Shown here piece by piece: positions 14,665 through 22,936 of a DNA stretch of 31,211 nucleotides. Location of the stretch: the NCBI GenBank assembly GCA_023415595.1, contig JAEZJW010000156.1:1-31211 (forward strand), read 5' to 3'. The translations under genes and the position numbers were made by a program. Every line of letters starts with the position of its first letter. Position 1 is the first letter of the stretch. The notes under the pieces are model-generated. The model was not told the origin of the DNA. It saw only the letters and a program-made list of their open reading frames with translations, and ran no database searches. This DNA is from Bacillota bacterium (GTDB lineage: Bacteria; Bacillota; Clostridia; Lachnospirales; Lachnospiraceae).

Positions 14665-16074
14665 TTAATCCTGTGCGGGTATCTCAGCAAGCCGATCCAA
14701 CGCTTCCTGATAACGGTTGGTGTCAGCAAAATCTGTGGTTATTAAGGTATAGTAAAGTGTAGCGTTCTCATAATCCTCAAGCCTGTGATAGCTTCTTCCG
14801 ATAAAATAGATCGCATTCACATCTGTGGGATCGACTGTATATGCCTTCAACAAGAGTTCTAAGGCTTCTTCATATTTATTATCGCTATATAAGTCATGTC
14901 CTTCATCATAATACTGCTCACCTACGATCGGGAAAATATCATCCTTAAGGCGATTATACAGAAGCATGGACGCTTCTGTTTTAAAAGCGGTTGTATCAAT
15001 GGCTAACAGCTTATCTGCAATACCCTTCAGATCCTGATCAGCTTCCTGCTTCGTCAGTTCTTCCAGGTACTGTCCCGCAGCCTGGAATAAAGCGTCATAA
15101 AGCTCTGGGTTATCTTCAGGAATAACGATACTGTCTATCTGTGTCTGAAGCTGGGATATCTTCTGCTCCAATTCCATATTATCCTGCTGAAGTGTCTTTA
15201 TTGTCTGTTCCTTCTCCTCCAATGTGGCAAGACCGGCACTATAATCTACATAGCCTTGATTATCCTCCGCGGCCCGGTTCTTTTTGAGGGATGGGATGAC
15301 CAGAATGGCCATAACTGCCAAACCGATGACTACGCCGATGACAAGGTTTACAAATGCCATGACATTGGGCTTGTCCTCCTTATAGGAGCTTACCGGCATA
15401 ATAGAACCGGTGATGTTCTTATCCGAATCAGGGCCTCCCTCCGCATCCTTGGCTGTTCCTGCCGGTGGCTCCAGCTCCCGCAGATATCTTAAGGTAGTTG
15501 TATTAGAAACATCAATTTTACAGGCTCTCACCAGACACTTCTTCGCACGCTCCTGCTCGCCGTTCTTCATATGAAGAAGTGCCAGCAGCTGGTAGGCTCG
15601 AATAAAATGAGGATTTAGGCTGATTACCTTTTTCAGCTGAATGATAGCCAAATCATCACTGCCCTGTTTTGCATAAGTCAGCGCAGTATTATATCTTTTA
15701 ATTGCCTGATTCAGGCTGTCAAGCTTCGTTGGGTTGGATTGTACTGCATTAATATAATCCTCGGCATCATTTCCTGCAGGGGCAAAATGTCTGCTGATGA
15801 CCCATTCACTGATTGCAGCAACTGTTTCTCCCATTTCATAATATACAAGCCCCAACAAATTTCTGGCATTCGTATGGGATTTATTCAGTTCCAGGCTGTT
15901 ACGCAGAGCAATGACAGCTCCCGACAGGTCCCGTACCTTTGCTTTCGCAAGTCCAATATTATAATATTGATTGGAAGCCCTTACTATCTTCTTAGCAAGC
16001 GTGAGATCCGTACCGCAACGGTCACAACGTCTTCTTTTATCCGATACATTACTTTGGCAATTCGGGCAAATCAT
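14665..16074 (-). CDS. Zinc-ribbon and TPR membrane protein
   Basis: The 469-residue protein starts with a zinc ribbon (C3, C6, C17, C20). About three to four tetratricopeptide-like units follow (about 30-200), then a linker, one membrane segment (about 240-262), a coiled coil (about 270-315, EKEQTIKTLQQDNMELEQKI) and C-terminal TPR units (about 395-465, YEEALELLLKAYTVDP, YHRLEDYENATLYYTL). The layout suggests a scaffold with protein-binding repeats on both sides of the membrane. The function is unknown. GGAGG lies 6 bases before the ATG. It follows the 47-residue gene by 131 hairpin-rich bases and has its own terminator, directly upstream of but separate from spoIIA. Confidence 0.85.
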   Translation of the reverse strand: MICPNCQSNVSDKRRRCDRCGTDLTLAKKIVRASNQYYNIGLAKAKVRDLSGAVIALRNSLELNKSHTNARNLLGLVYYEMGETVAAISEWVISRHFAPAGNDAEDYINAVQSNPTKLDSLNQAIKRYNTALTYAKQGSDDLAIIQLKKVISLNPHFIRAYQLLALLHMKNGEQERAKKCLVRACKIDVSNTTTLRYLRELEPPAGTAKDAEGGPDSDKNITGSIMPVSSYKEDKPNVMAFVNLVIGVVIGLAVMAILVIPSLKKNRAAEDNQGYVDYSAGLATLEEKEQTIKTLQQDNMELEQKISQLQTQIDSIVIPEDNPELYDALFQAAGQYLEELTKQEADQDLKGIADKLLAIDTTAFKTEASMLLYNRLKDDIFPIVGEQYYDEGHDLYSDNKYEEALELLLKAYTVDPTDVNAIYFIGRSYHRLEDYENATLYYTLITTDFADTNRYQEALDRLAEIPAQD

Positions 16075-16130
16075 ATAAATCCTCCAAGCTGCCGATACCC
16101 GCGAATTTAGGCGTCAGCACAATATTTGCA

Positions 16131-16154
16131 AAGAGAATTGCAAACAATTCTCTT
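16131..16154. repeat. Hairpin upstream of the TPR gene
   Basis: AAGAGAATTG (16131-16140) and CAATTCTCTT (16145-16154) form a perfect 10-bp stem with loop CAAA. A second small hairpin, GTGAAAA/TTTTCAC (16156-16162/16168-16174), abuts it. Both lie in the message between the 47-residue gene and the TPR gene; a role in processing or partial termination is inference. Confidence 0.5.
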
Positions 16155-16188
16155 GGTGAAAATTTATTTTTCACACTACCCTCAATAA

Positions 16189-16203
16189 GCCTGCTTGGCA
16201 GGC
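16189..16203. repeat. Hairpin just after the 47-residue gene
   Basis: GCCTGC (16189-16194) and GCAGGC (16198-16203) form a 6-bp GC-rich stem with loop TTG, immediately after the stop codon at 16206 on the minus strand. No clean T tract follows on that strand, so full termination is doubtful. Confidence 0.45.
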
Positions 16204-16205
16204 CT

Positions 16206-16349
16206 TCAGTTATTCTCTTTATTTCCCTTAAGCAGTTCCTTCAATATATCCGAAATATCAGTCAGATCATTATTCTGAATGACATCTTCCGCTTGTTCAA
16301 TCTCAAGACTCGGCTGGAATTTCTCTATCTCTTCATCAAAATTAATCAT
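16206..16349 (-). CDS. Small acidic protein, 47 residues
   Basis: MINFDEEIEKFQPSLEIEQA opens this 47-residue acidic protein, which continues with VIQNNDLTDISDILKELLKG. It is likely two amphipathic helices and has no membrane segment. AGGGGG lies 9 bases before the ATG. I recall similar short MINF(E/D)EE(L/I)...PSLE proteins from Lachnospiraceae without a known role, which supports it being real; no search was run. It follows a sigma-A-type promoter by a leader of about 138 bases with two strong hairpins and precedes the zinc-ribbon/TPR gene, so the two may work together. Confidence 0.75.
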   Translation of the reverse strand: MINFDEEIEKFQPSLEIEQAEDVIQNNDLTDISDILKELLKGNKENN

Positions 16350-16425
16350 TAAGCAAAACCCCCTCGCTTATCCATTAAGATGGAAGAACAGTTCCCGCAC
16401 TGGTGCCTGCCTTCCCTTTGAATTA

Positions 16426-16491
16426 GTTTGCACCGAGGATAACGCAGGTGCAAACTTCTAAGTGAGAAAATTGCTCTCTATTTTCTCACTT
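16426..16491 (-). promoter_or_regulatory. Structured 5' leader of the 47-residue/TPR operon
   Basis: Two perfect hairpins stand at the start of the predicted transcript. The first is a 12-bp stem (16460-16471 with 16480-16491, arms AAGTGAGAAAAT and its complement). The second is a 9-bp stem GTTTGCACC/GGTGCAAAC (16426-16434/16447-16455). Neither is followed by a T tract. About 75 bases then lead to the ribosome site. I recognise no known riboswitch or T-box signature, so the class, if any, is unknown. Confidence 0.5.
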
Positions 16492-16493
16492 CA

Positions 16494-16522
16494 ATCATAA
16501 CCATAAAACTTCCAAAAATCAA
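16494..16522 (-). promoter_or_regulatory. Sigma-A promoter of the 47-residue/TPR operon
   Basis: On the minus strand, TTGATT (16522-16517) and TATGAT (16499-16494) are separated by 17 bases. Transcription would begin near 16487, within the outer arm of the first leader hairpin. Confidence 0.65.
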
Positions 16523-16605
16523 GAGTTTATGTATAATAAGCACAAGAATATTTCTACAAAAGTCTTCAAATTGCTAAATTGTCATTTTCTCGAACAGATA
16601 CGCAC

Positions 16606-16633
16606 TTGACTATGGAGTGAAATGGGGTACAAT
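16606..16633 (+). promoter_or_regulatory. Sigma-A promoter of the PrsA-like gene
   Basis: TTGACT (16606-16611) and TACAAT (16628-16633) are separated by 16 bases. The predicted start lies about 54 bases before the GTG start codon. Confidence 0.65.
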
Positions 16634-16693
16634 GATATTATCTGCAAATTAATCTGCAGCTTTATCGAAATATTGAACCGGAGGTACCCACCA

Positions 16694-17728
16694 GTGAAAA
16701 AAGCAAGTCTAAGAGCTTTCCTGTTTGCTTTCACCCTGATTACAGCCATACTAACTTTAGGCGGATGTAAAAATAATAAGAAAGAGGTTCTTGTCACAAT
16801 CAATGATAAGAAGCTGACAATAGATGATTTCCTGTATGATATTTATCTGATTGAAGCTGAAGGCAATGCAATGGAGGAATATTATAGAGAAAGCTTAGGT
16901 TCCAGCTACTGGGATATTGAAAAGGATGGGATCACAGCAAGAGATGCTGCTAAAGATGCGGTCTTTTCCAGGGTTATTATGTACGAAATCCTGATGGATC
17001 AGGCTAAGAAAGCCGATATCACTCTGACCGAGAGTGAAATAGCGTCGAATGAAGCTGCGGTTGATTCCTTTATCAGCACAACAGCAGAAAAAAGTCCGAT
17101 GGACTCCGGATTGACACGAGACATAATGCTCGAAGGCTATAACCGGATCTCCCTGGGGGATAAATATTACCTGTCACTACAGGAAGATTTTGTGGTGGAT
17201 GAGGAAGGAATCAAAAAAAGCATTTCAGCAGAGGATTACCGTGAATATAAGACAGAATGCCTCTATGCTCCCTCCGTTCGCAGTGAAAACCAGCAGCTGA
17301 TTGAATTATCCGAGAGCGAATTAAGTAAGATGCTGACTTCTATTCAGAAAGCCACTGATATGATAGCATCCGGAACCGATATGCAGGAGATTGTGTCCGG
17401 GGATGCGAACCTTAAATACTATAATCGTAATTTCATTGCCGGTGACCGTATCCCGGAACAGGAATACCGGGAGGCAGCCATGTTGCTGGAAAACGGAGCC
17501 TACAGTGACATCATCACCACCTCGTACGGTTATTATATCATCCATATGCTTGATAATCATTCTGAAGACCGCTACGAGCAGGCAATCAAGGATGCGATTA
17601 CAGCAGAAGAAAAGGCTCAGTTTGAGACTCTCTATGAGGAGCTTAAGAAGCAATATCAGATCACGTTCAATCAGAAAGCCTATGAAGCAATTACCATTGG
17701 TTCAATCACAGTACATAGCAAAGAATAG
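16694..17728 (+). CDS. PrsA-like foldase lipoprotein (parvulin-type peptidyl-prolyl isomerase)
   Basis: This 344-residue lipoprotein probably helps exported proteins fold on the outer face of the membrane. A lipoprotein signal peptide ends in TLGGC with the lipidated cysteine at C25. The middle resembles the SurA/PrsA N-terminal chaperone region. The C-terminal part (about 215-310) fits a PPIC rotamase domain, with IVSGDANLKYYNRNF, MLLENGAYSDIITTSYGYYI and the closing HMLDNHSED. GTG 16694 is chosen because GGAGGT lies 8 bases upstream and it gives a proper signal peptide; an upstream ATG at 16622 lies within the promoter. The rotamase domain is divergent, so catalytic activity is not assured. 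Confidence 0.85.
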   Translation: MKKASLRAFLFAFTLITAILTLGGCKNNKKEVLVTINDKKLTIDDFLYDIYLIEAEGNAMEEYYRESLGSSYWDIEKDGITARDAAKDAVFSRVIMYEILMDQAKKADITLTESEIASNEAAVDSFISTTAEKSPMDSGLTRDIMLEGYNRISLGDKYYLSLQEDFVVDEEGIKKSISAEDYREYKTECLYAPSVRSENQQLIELSESELSKMLTSIQKATDMIASGTDMQEIVSGDANLKYYNRNFIAGDRIPEQEYREAAMLLENGAYSDIITTSYGYYIIHMLDNHSEDRYEQAIKDAITAEEKAQFETLYEELKKQYQITFNQKAYEAITIGSITVHSKE

Positions 17729-17744
17729 GACTTATCATAAACTT

Positions 17745-17801
17745 GCCCCAGGCTCCCGGTTATGGCATCATCAGACGTCACAGAGGAAGCTGGGGCTTTT
17801 T
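17745..17801 (+). terminator. Rho-independent terminator after the PrsA-like gene
   Basis: GCCCCAG (17745-17751) pairs with CTGGGGC (17790-17796), and five T residues follow. The loop is long (38 bases) and includes further weak pairing. Confidence 0.7.
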
Positions 17802-17924
17802 GTAATCAGTGCTGCTGTAATTAATTCTTAATGGATAGTATATTTTAGCTCCACATATAATATAATGAAAAGCACCTTTCTATTTATCAGCTTAATCATC
17901 CATATCGGGGAAAGGGGTATTCCT

Positions 17925-18803
17925 ATGTTGAAATCTACCTTCCGGATTATCGGACTATTTTCAAAGAAAATCGGAGATGATCATGTTGCAGCATATTCTG
18001 CCCAGGCTGCTTTCTTTATCATCATCTCCTTTTTCCCATTTATTATGCTTTTGTTAAGTATCGTACGTTTCTTTCCATTTCAGGAAAGCACGGTAATGAA
18101 AGTCTTCACGCAGATTTTCCCCAGCGCCCTCCATTCCCTGGTACTGTCCGTCATTGATCAGATCTATAATGCAACTGCTTCCTCAGGTACCTTGATCTCC
18201 ATCACTGCCGTAACTGCTCTCTGGTCTGCCGGGAAAGGCTTTCTGGCAATCATGAAAGGCTTAAACACAGTATATAACAGTAATGAAACAAGAAATTACC
18301 TCTTACTGCGCATTACCTCTACGGTATATACCCTAATCTTTGCGGTTATGCTGATTGCCAGCATGGTCCTGTTTGTATTCGGTAACAGATTGTATCTATG
18401 GATTCAGTTGAAGTTCCCGGTGTTACAGAATATGGCACTCCTCATCATCAGCCTTCGTACAATTGTCGGTTTAGTTACCCTGTTGGTATTCTTTCTGATT
18501 ATTTATGTCGTAATACCGAACAGGAAAACCAAGGTAGTTCATGCGCTTCCGGGTGCAACGCTCTGTGCTGCTGGTTGGATGGGCTTTTCCTTTGCCTTCT
18601 CTTATTATATCGATCATTCTAACTATGGCTCTATGTATGGAAGCCTTACTACGATTGTATTATTTATGCTTTGGATGTACTTCTGTATGTATATCCTGTT
18701 TATCGGTGCAGAGCTTAATCTTATCTGTGAAAATAAGGCCTTAATGGAGAGGATCCGGAAGTTATACCGAACCCCCTCCGAGGAAACAATTATTCATAGA
18801 TAA
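17925..18803 (+). CDS. YihY/BrkB-family membrane protein
   Basis: The 292-residue protein has about six membrane segments and the YihY/BrkB (UPF0761) pattern: AAYSAQAAFFIIISFFPFIMLL near the N terminus (residues about 22-43), WSAGKGFLAIMKGLNTVYN, VIPNRKTKVVHALPGA and YGSLTTIVLFMLWMYF..Y.LFIGAELN near the C terminus. The family was once called ribonuclease BN in error and is now seen as a membrane protein of unknown, possibly transport, role. ATG 17925 follows GGGG by about 8 bases; the upstream ATG at 17865 lacks a ribosome site. Its 3' end overlaps the convergent SpoIID-domain gene by 14 bases. Confidence 0.9.
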   Translation: MLKSTFRIIGLFSKKIGDDHVAAYSAQAAFFIIISFFPFIMLLLSIVRFFPFQESTVMKVFTQIFPSALHSLVLSVIDQIYNATASSGTLISITAVTALWSAGKGFLAIMKGLNTVYNSNETRNYLLLRITSTVYTLIFAVMLIASMVLFVFGNRLYLWIQLKFPVLQNMALLIISLRTIVGLVTLLVFFLIIYVVIPNRKTKVVHALPGATLCAAGWMGFSFAFSYYIDHSNYGSMYGSLTTIVLFMLWMYFCMYILFIGAELNLICENKALMERIRKLYRTPSEETIIHR

Positions 18804-21381
18804 AACCCAGCTCCGTGTTCTGATAGAAATACCTGACTATCTCCTCATAATTCTTTCCGGCATCTGCAAGGGATTTTACTCCGTTCTGGCTCATTCCTAC
18901 TCCATGTCCGTAACCGCCGCCTGTCAGCGTTACCTTCGAAAGCTTCTTGCCATCCTTTTCAGTATCAACGATAAAGAATGCGCTCGGCAAAAGGCTTAAC
19001 TCATCCACTCCGGTTTCATCAAGGCGGTATACTGTGGAATGATAGGGCGAGAGAAGGACACGGATGTTGTACTCTGTTCTGACCAGGATGGTATTCTTCG
19101 TTCCCGTGATCATCAGCTCGTAGATAATTCCACCGGTCTCCCGCTTTGTCACTGAGATATCCACGATATCTCCGACCGTATCCACCGGAATGCTTTCAAA
19201 GACAGCATCACCCTTCTTCACACTGCCCTTCGTTAATGTTAGAATTAGCTCCGGATACGCATCATAACGTCCTGACAGCTTCTGGTCAATTGTCTCCTTA
19301 ATATCCTTAGCATCTATGGTCACATGCCAGCGATACCAGTTAAAACCGCTGTCATAGGTAGCAAATTCTCTGTCATTGATAAAGCTTCTGAAATTCTCCT
19401 CCTTTGTCAGATCCTGATAGATCCGACTTTCCTCTGACTGGGCCGTGACCCCTTCGGCGTCCTCCTCCACCTCCATCAGTCTGCCGGTAAGATAGGGTGT
19501 GCTGGTCCCATTTGCCCAGACATCCTCTACATTTGTGGTGTGTCCACAGGAAGTAGAGAAATAATAAGCTGTGATCACCTCACCGTTATATTTCACAACC
19601 TTGCCGTAGGTATCCTTCACTGCCAGAATGGAATCCTCATTCTCTTCAATATTGTTATATACCTGATAGGACACACTGTCATCCACATGGGCACCATAAT
19701 TACTTAAGCTATTGGCCAGAAGATGGCGGTAGGCATAGCTTCTGGCACAGACCGCCTGCACCTTGAGAGGTTCCAATCCGTAATAGGTCGGCATTTCGCT
19801 GGGAATCACTGCATACAGATATTCCTCCATAGGAAGCTCATTAACCACCAGCAGTCCCTTCTCACCCTCTGAAATCTCGATGGTTCCCCTGTATTTTGGA
19901 TTTCCTGTGGACCGTTCCACGGATAATAGTTTGATCTTGCCTTTCTCCGAATCGGGTTTTATGGTGATTCTGCCCGACGTCAGCATTGTGGAGCCGGGTT
20001 CCACACTCACAATTTCTCCTGCCTGATAAGAGGTTTCTCCATCCTCATTCTGTATCTTATAATCCGTTGTGCAGGTAAATTCCACCTTATCATGATAGAT
20101 GCTTTTATAGCCTGTATTGTTCAGCAGCACCCGGATATTCTCCGCTTTGATGCCTTCCTTGATCAGGGCAGCGCTGATTTTACCACCGGACACTACGAAG
20201 TCTGTGGCTTCATATCCGACGAGGATGCTGTTTGTTTGCTCCATGGAGAGCTCTCCATATATTTTATATATCTTATAGTCTTCTTCCAGAGGTACCTTAC
20301 CATATCCCTCTACCTCAACGAAATCCTTACCGGACACCAGAACCTTACCACGGATTACATCCGGTTTGACACTGATACCGACCACTCTCCCATTTTCAAC
20401 GGTAATATCACCGACTACCTGTCCTATACTGGCTGATAAGCGGTTCTTCGCGGGAAATGCTTTGTTAACTCCATTAATAAAGGTATCCACCAGGAGATCC
20501 TGTCCCTGTTTGATCCAGACATTATGCAGTATAATCTCTTCCGTTGCGATTTCCCTGATATAAATGATCTCTTGCCCACGGACAAGAGCTTTTAAGCCAT
20601 GATTGATATACTTCTCCTCATAATCCTTTCCTGTCAGGCTGTCATAATTATTAGAAATTTGACCCGGAGTTTGTTCTGTCTCTTCTCCATTTACCGCTTT
20701 CTGACCTACGGGTTCGGTTGGGGTAACCGGAGGAGTTATGGCTGCTGCCTTAAGTTCTTCGATGAATGTTCCGTAGTCCTTGGAATTCTCATAATAATAC
20801 CTTTCGTTATCGGTAACGATCCTATCCTTACCATCCTCAGAAACCTCCCTAGCCAGGACGAATAAGGTCTCTTCCTTAATTCCTTCCTCTTTGGGCAGTT
20901 TCAGCAGCGCCGCCTCATAAAGCTCCAGGAAATCCTTGATTAACATGTCCTCTTCTGATTTAATAAAATCAAAGGATAATCCGGCATAAACTCCCTGATA
21001 TACCGGTTTGGATAAAATCAGCTTATCAAAAAGTTCTTTACATTTGCCATAGGTCAGAGCCTCAGTCGGTTTAAACTTCACCTCATTCCCGATAAGGCCC
21101 ATCTTCCATACAGCGTTAACATAGGAATCATACCAACCGGACATAGAGGGATCCTGATAAGTAATCCCTTTTGGTAAGGTCTCGCGTTCTGCTCTGTCAT
21201 ATTCCAGAAAGCTGAGCAGGCGATAAGCCTCTGCCCTGGTAATGACATTTTCCTTCACCTCCACCTGTTCAGGTCCATCCTCCGATTTCATTTTGCGTAT
21301 AATGTTCACGGTCAGGATTACCAGTATGATTACGATACAGACTCCCATTAAAATTAGTTTTTTCTTGATACCCATACTCAT
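18790..21381 (-). CDS. Large membrane-anchored SpoIID/LytB-domain protein
   Basis: The 863-residue protein has one N-terminal membrane anchor (about 8-27) and then about 470 residues of low similarity. An early part (VITRAEAYRLLSFLEYD, about 45-115) resembles an S-layer-homology-like helical unit. The SpoIID/LytB domain starts near residue 497: VNELPMEEYLYAVIPSEMP, LKVQAVCARSYAY, ITAYYFSTSCGHTTNVEDVW, and near 825 the closing GGYGHGVGMSQNGVKSLA. SpoIID itself is a lytic transglycosylase acting on denuded glycan in engulfment; this protein is over twice as long, so it is a relative and not plain spoIID. AGGAG lies 7 bases before the ATG. Confidence 0.88.
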   Translation of the reverse strand: MSMGIKKKLILMGVCIVIILVILTVNIIRKMKSEDGPEQVEVKENVITRAEAYRLLSFLEYDRAERETLPKGITYQDPSMSGWYDSYVNAVWKMGLIGNEVKFKPTEALTYGKCKELFDKLILSKPVYQGVYAGLSFDFIKSEEDMLIKDFLELYEAALLKLPKEEGIKEETLFVLAREVSEDGKDRIVTDNERYYYENSKDYGTFIEELKAAAITPPVTPTEPVGQKAVNGEETEQTPGQISNNYDSLTGKDYEEKYINHGLKALVRGQEIIYIREIATEEIILHNVWIKQGQDLLVDTFINGVNKAFPAKNRLSASIGQVVGDITVENGRVVGISVKPDVIRGKVLVSGKDFVEVEGYGKVPLEEDYKIYKIYGELSMEQTNSILVGYEATDFVVSGGKISAALIKEGIKAENIRVLLNNTGYKSIYHDKVEFTCTTDYKIQNEDGETSYQAGEIVSVEPGSTMLTSGRITIKPDSEKGKIKLLSVERSTGNPKYRGTIEISEGEKGLLVVNELPMEEYLYAVIPSEMPTYYGLEPLKVQAVCARSYAYRHLLANSLSNYGAHVDDSVSYQVYNNIEENEDSILAVKDTYGKVVKYNGEVITAYYFSTSCGHTTNVEDVWANGTSTPYLTGRLMEVEEDAEGVTAQSEESRIYQDLTKEENFRSFINDREFATYDSGFNWYRWHVTIDAKDIKETIDQKLSGRYDAYPELILTLTKGSVKKGDAVFESIPVDTVGDIVDISVTKRETGGIIYELMITGTKNTILVRTEYNIRVLLSPYHSTVYRLDETGVDELSLLPSAFFIVDTEKDGKKLSKVTLTGGGYGHGVGMSQNGVKSLADAGKNYEEIVRYFYQNTELGFIYE

Positions 21382-21652
21382 ATTGTCTCTCCTATTCCGG
21401 GCTCGGCTCTGACTTAGCTTGATTATCCCATATGCTAATATATTATGTCAATGAACGTAATATTCGTACAAGATTATTCCGATACCAAAATTGTACTAGA
21501 ACAGGCTCTGTTCTATGATAATCGGAGGTGTAATTTTCTTAATTTCCGGAAAGTATTATAATGTATTAAAACCTTGTAGGATGGAACGATTTTGAGCTTT
21601 CACTCGTCTAATCCATGTAGCCAAAGGAATATTAACTTTATGAGAGGTGCCT

Positions 21653-22828
21653 ATGAAGAAAATACAAATAATATTACTCAGCCTGACCTGTATGGCGATG
21701 GCTACTGCCTGTAACGCAGGTGATAAAAATAATACGAAGGATGCTGCAGATCAAACGGACAAGGCTCCCGGGACATCCGTTACTTCTCCTGCGGATGATA
21801 TAAAAGAGGACGGGTCGGAGCCTGAAGATACCAAAACCGATGGTACAGATTCTGAAGAAACCAAAGATGGCGGACCGGTAGACTTATTGGGAAGTCAGGA
21901 TTTTTATCCGCTTAAGGCTGATACGGAATATGTATACGAGGGCAGTGGCAATGAATATGCTTCCTTCACGACCTACGTCGACTATCTCGATCCGACCGGA
22001 GGGAGACTTCAGACCAGAACCAACAATGGCGGAACCGAAACTGTCAGAGTCCTGGAGTTTAAGGATGGTAAGCTGTATATTACCCGAATCGTGAACGAAT
22101 CCTATTACCGTGATAATTTACTGGACTCCGAAACAGAGGGAGAAGCTGAGATTCTCCTGATGGAACCGCTCGTTCCAGGAACCGGATGGACACTTCCTGA
22201 CGGAAGGAAAAGAACGATTACTGCTGCGGATGTACTGATTGATACCCCTACCGGGAAATACCAGGCACTTGAGGTTACAACCGAAGGGGAGGATAGCACT
22301 ACCAAGGATTATTATGCGAAGAATACCGGTCTTGTAAAATCCGTATTCACCTCAGGTGATCTCGAGGTATCTTCCACTCTAAGCAGTATCAACAAGGATG
22401 TTCCTCTTACCCGGGATATTATCGTTTATTATCCTGATTCGGACGGTAACATATATACTGAGTCAAAAAGCATTTCCTTCCGTACAAATGATATTACCCG
22501 GGAGGTCTTAAGTGAAGCCTTGAAGGCTGAGGTCCCCAAGCCTTCCCATCTGCCTTTACTTAGTAAAAATGCGAATATTAACTCCCTCTATCTTGGAGAG
22601 GATCGTATCGTCTACCTGGATCTCTCCTCAGAGTTCATCAAAGAGAGTAATACAGGAGCCGGTTTCGAGCAGCTGTTGCTGCAGAGTATTGCAAATACCT
22701 TCGGAATGTACTACAGCGCAGAAGAGATCTATCTTACCATCGACGGCAAGCCCTATGAATCAGGTCATATTCTTCTGAAGAAGGGTGAGACCATAAAAGT
22801 TAACCTGGATCAGGTCATAACAGAATAG
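21653..22828 (+). CDS. GerMN-domain lipoprotein
   Basis: The 391-residue lipoprotein has a signal peptide ending MATAC (lipidated cysteine about residue 20). A Thr/Asp/Glu/Lys-rich spacer to about residue 75 and an outer domain (about 80-235, YPLKADTEYVYEG..., GKYQALEVTTEGEDSTTKDY) follow. A C-terminal GerMN domain (about 255-370) has VLSEALKAEVPKPSHLPLL, RIVYLDLSSEFIKE and LLLQSIANTFGMYYSAEEIYLTIDGKP. GerMN occurs in GerM, needed for sporulation septum and germination in Bacillus; here a wall or spore-envelope role is inferred. ATG 21653 follows GAGAGG by 5 bases. A TATAAT at 21557 may belong to its promoter, but the -35 is poor. Confidence 0.87.
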   Translation: MKKIQIILLSLTCMAMATACNAGDKNNTKDAADQTDKAPGTSVTSPADDIKEDGSEPEDTKTDGTDSEETKDGGPVDLLGSQDFYPLKADTEYVYEGSGNEYASFTTYVDYLDPTGGRLQTRTNNGGTETVRVLEFKDGKLYITRIVNESYYRDNLLDSETEGEAEILLMEPLVPGTGWTLPDGRKRTITAADVLIDTPTGKYQALEVTTEGEDSTTKDYYAKNTGLVKSVFTSGDLEVSSTLSSINKDVPLTRDIIVYYPDSDGNIYTESKSISFRTNDITREVLSEALKAEVPKPSHLPLLSKNANINSLYLGEDRIVYLDLSSEFIKESNTGAGFEQLLLQSIANTFGMYYSAEEIYLTIDGKPYESGHILLKKGETIKVNLDQVITE

Positions 22829-22847
22829 TTTATTTATAGTTATATAG

Positions 22848-22903
22848 ATACAAGAGGCTCGATATGTTCCCCTCGGGAAACATATCGAGCCTCTTGTATT
22901 TTT
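22848..22903. terminator. Very long bidirectional terminator hairpin
   Basis: A perfect 21-bp stem (22848-22868 with 22879-22899) is extended by three C:G pairs across a bulged A, with a 3-base loop. TTTTT follows on plus. It lies between the convergent GerMN and DUF4340 genes. The apical half matches that of 10354-10404 (GATATGTTCCC then GGGAAACATATC here). Confidence 0.88.
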
Positions 22904-22936
22904 AAGGTATTATGAAATAACCTCTTCTTCTAACTT

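Noticed and set aside
14647..14674. Sigma-H-like promoter for spoIIA on the minus strand (ACAGGATTA then ACTGAAGAT)
   Set aside because: The motifs match the sigma-H pattern well, but the spacer is only 10 bases and a strong terminator (14585-14635) lies between it and spoIIAA.
16622..16693. N-terminal extension of the PrsA-like protein from the ATG at 16622
   Set aside because: That ATG lies in the promoter -10 region and would put 24 residues before the signal peptide. The GTG at 16694 has a good ribosome site.
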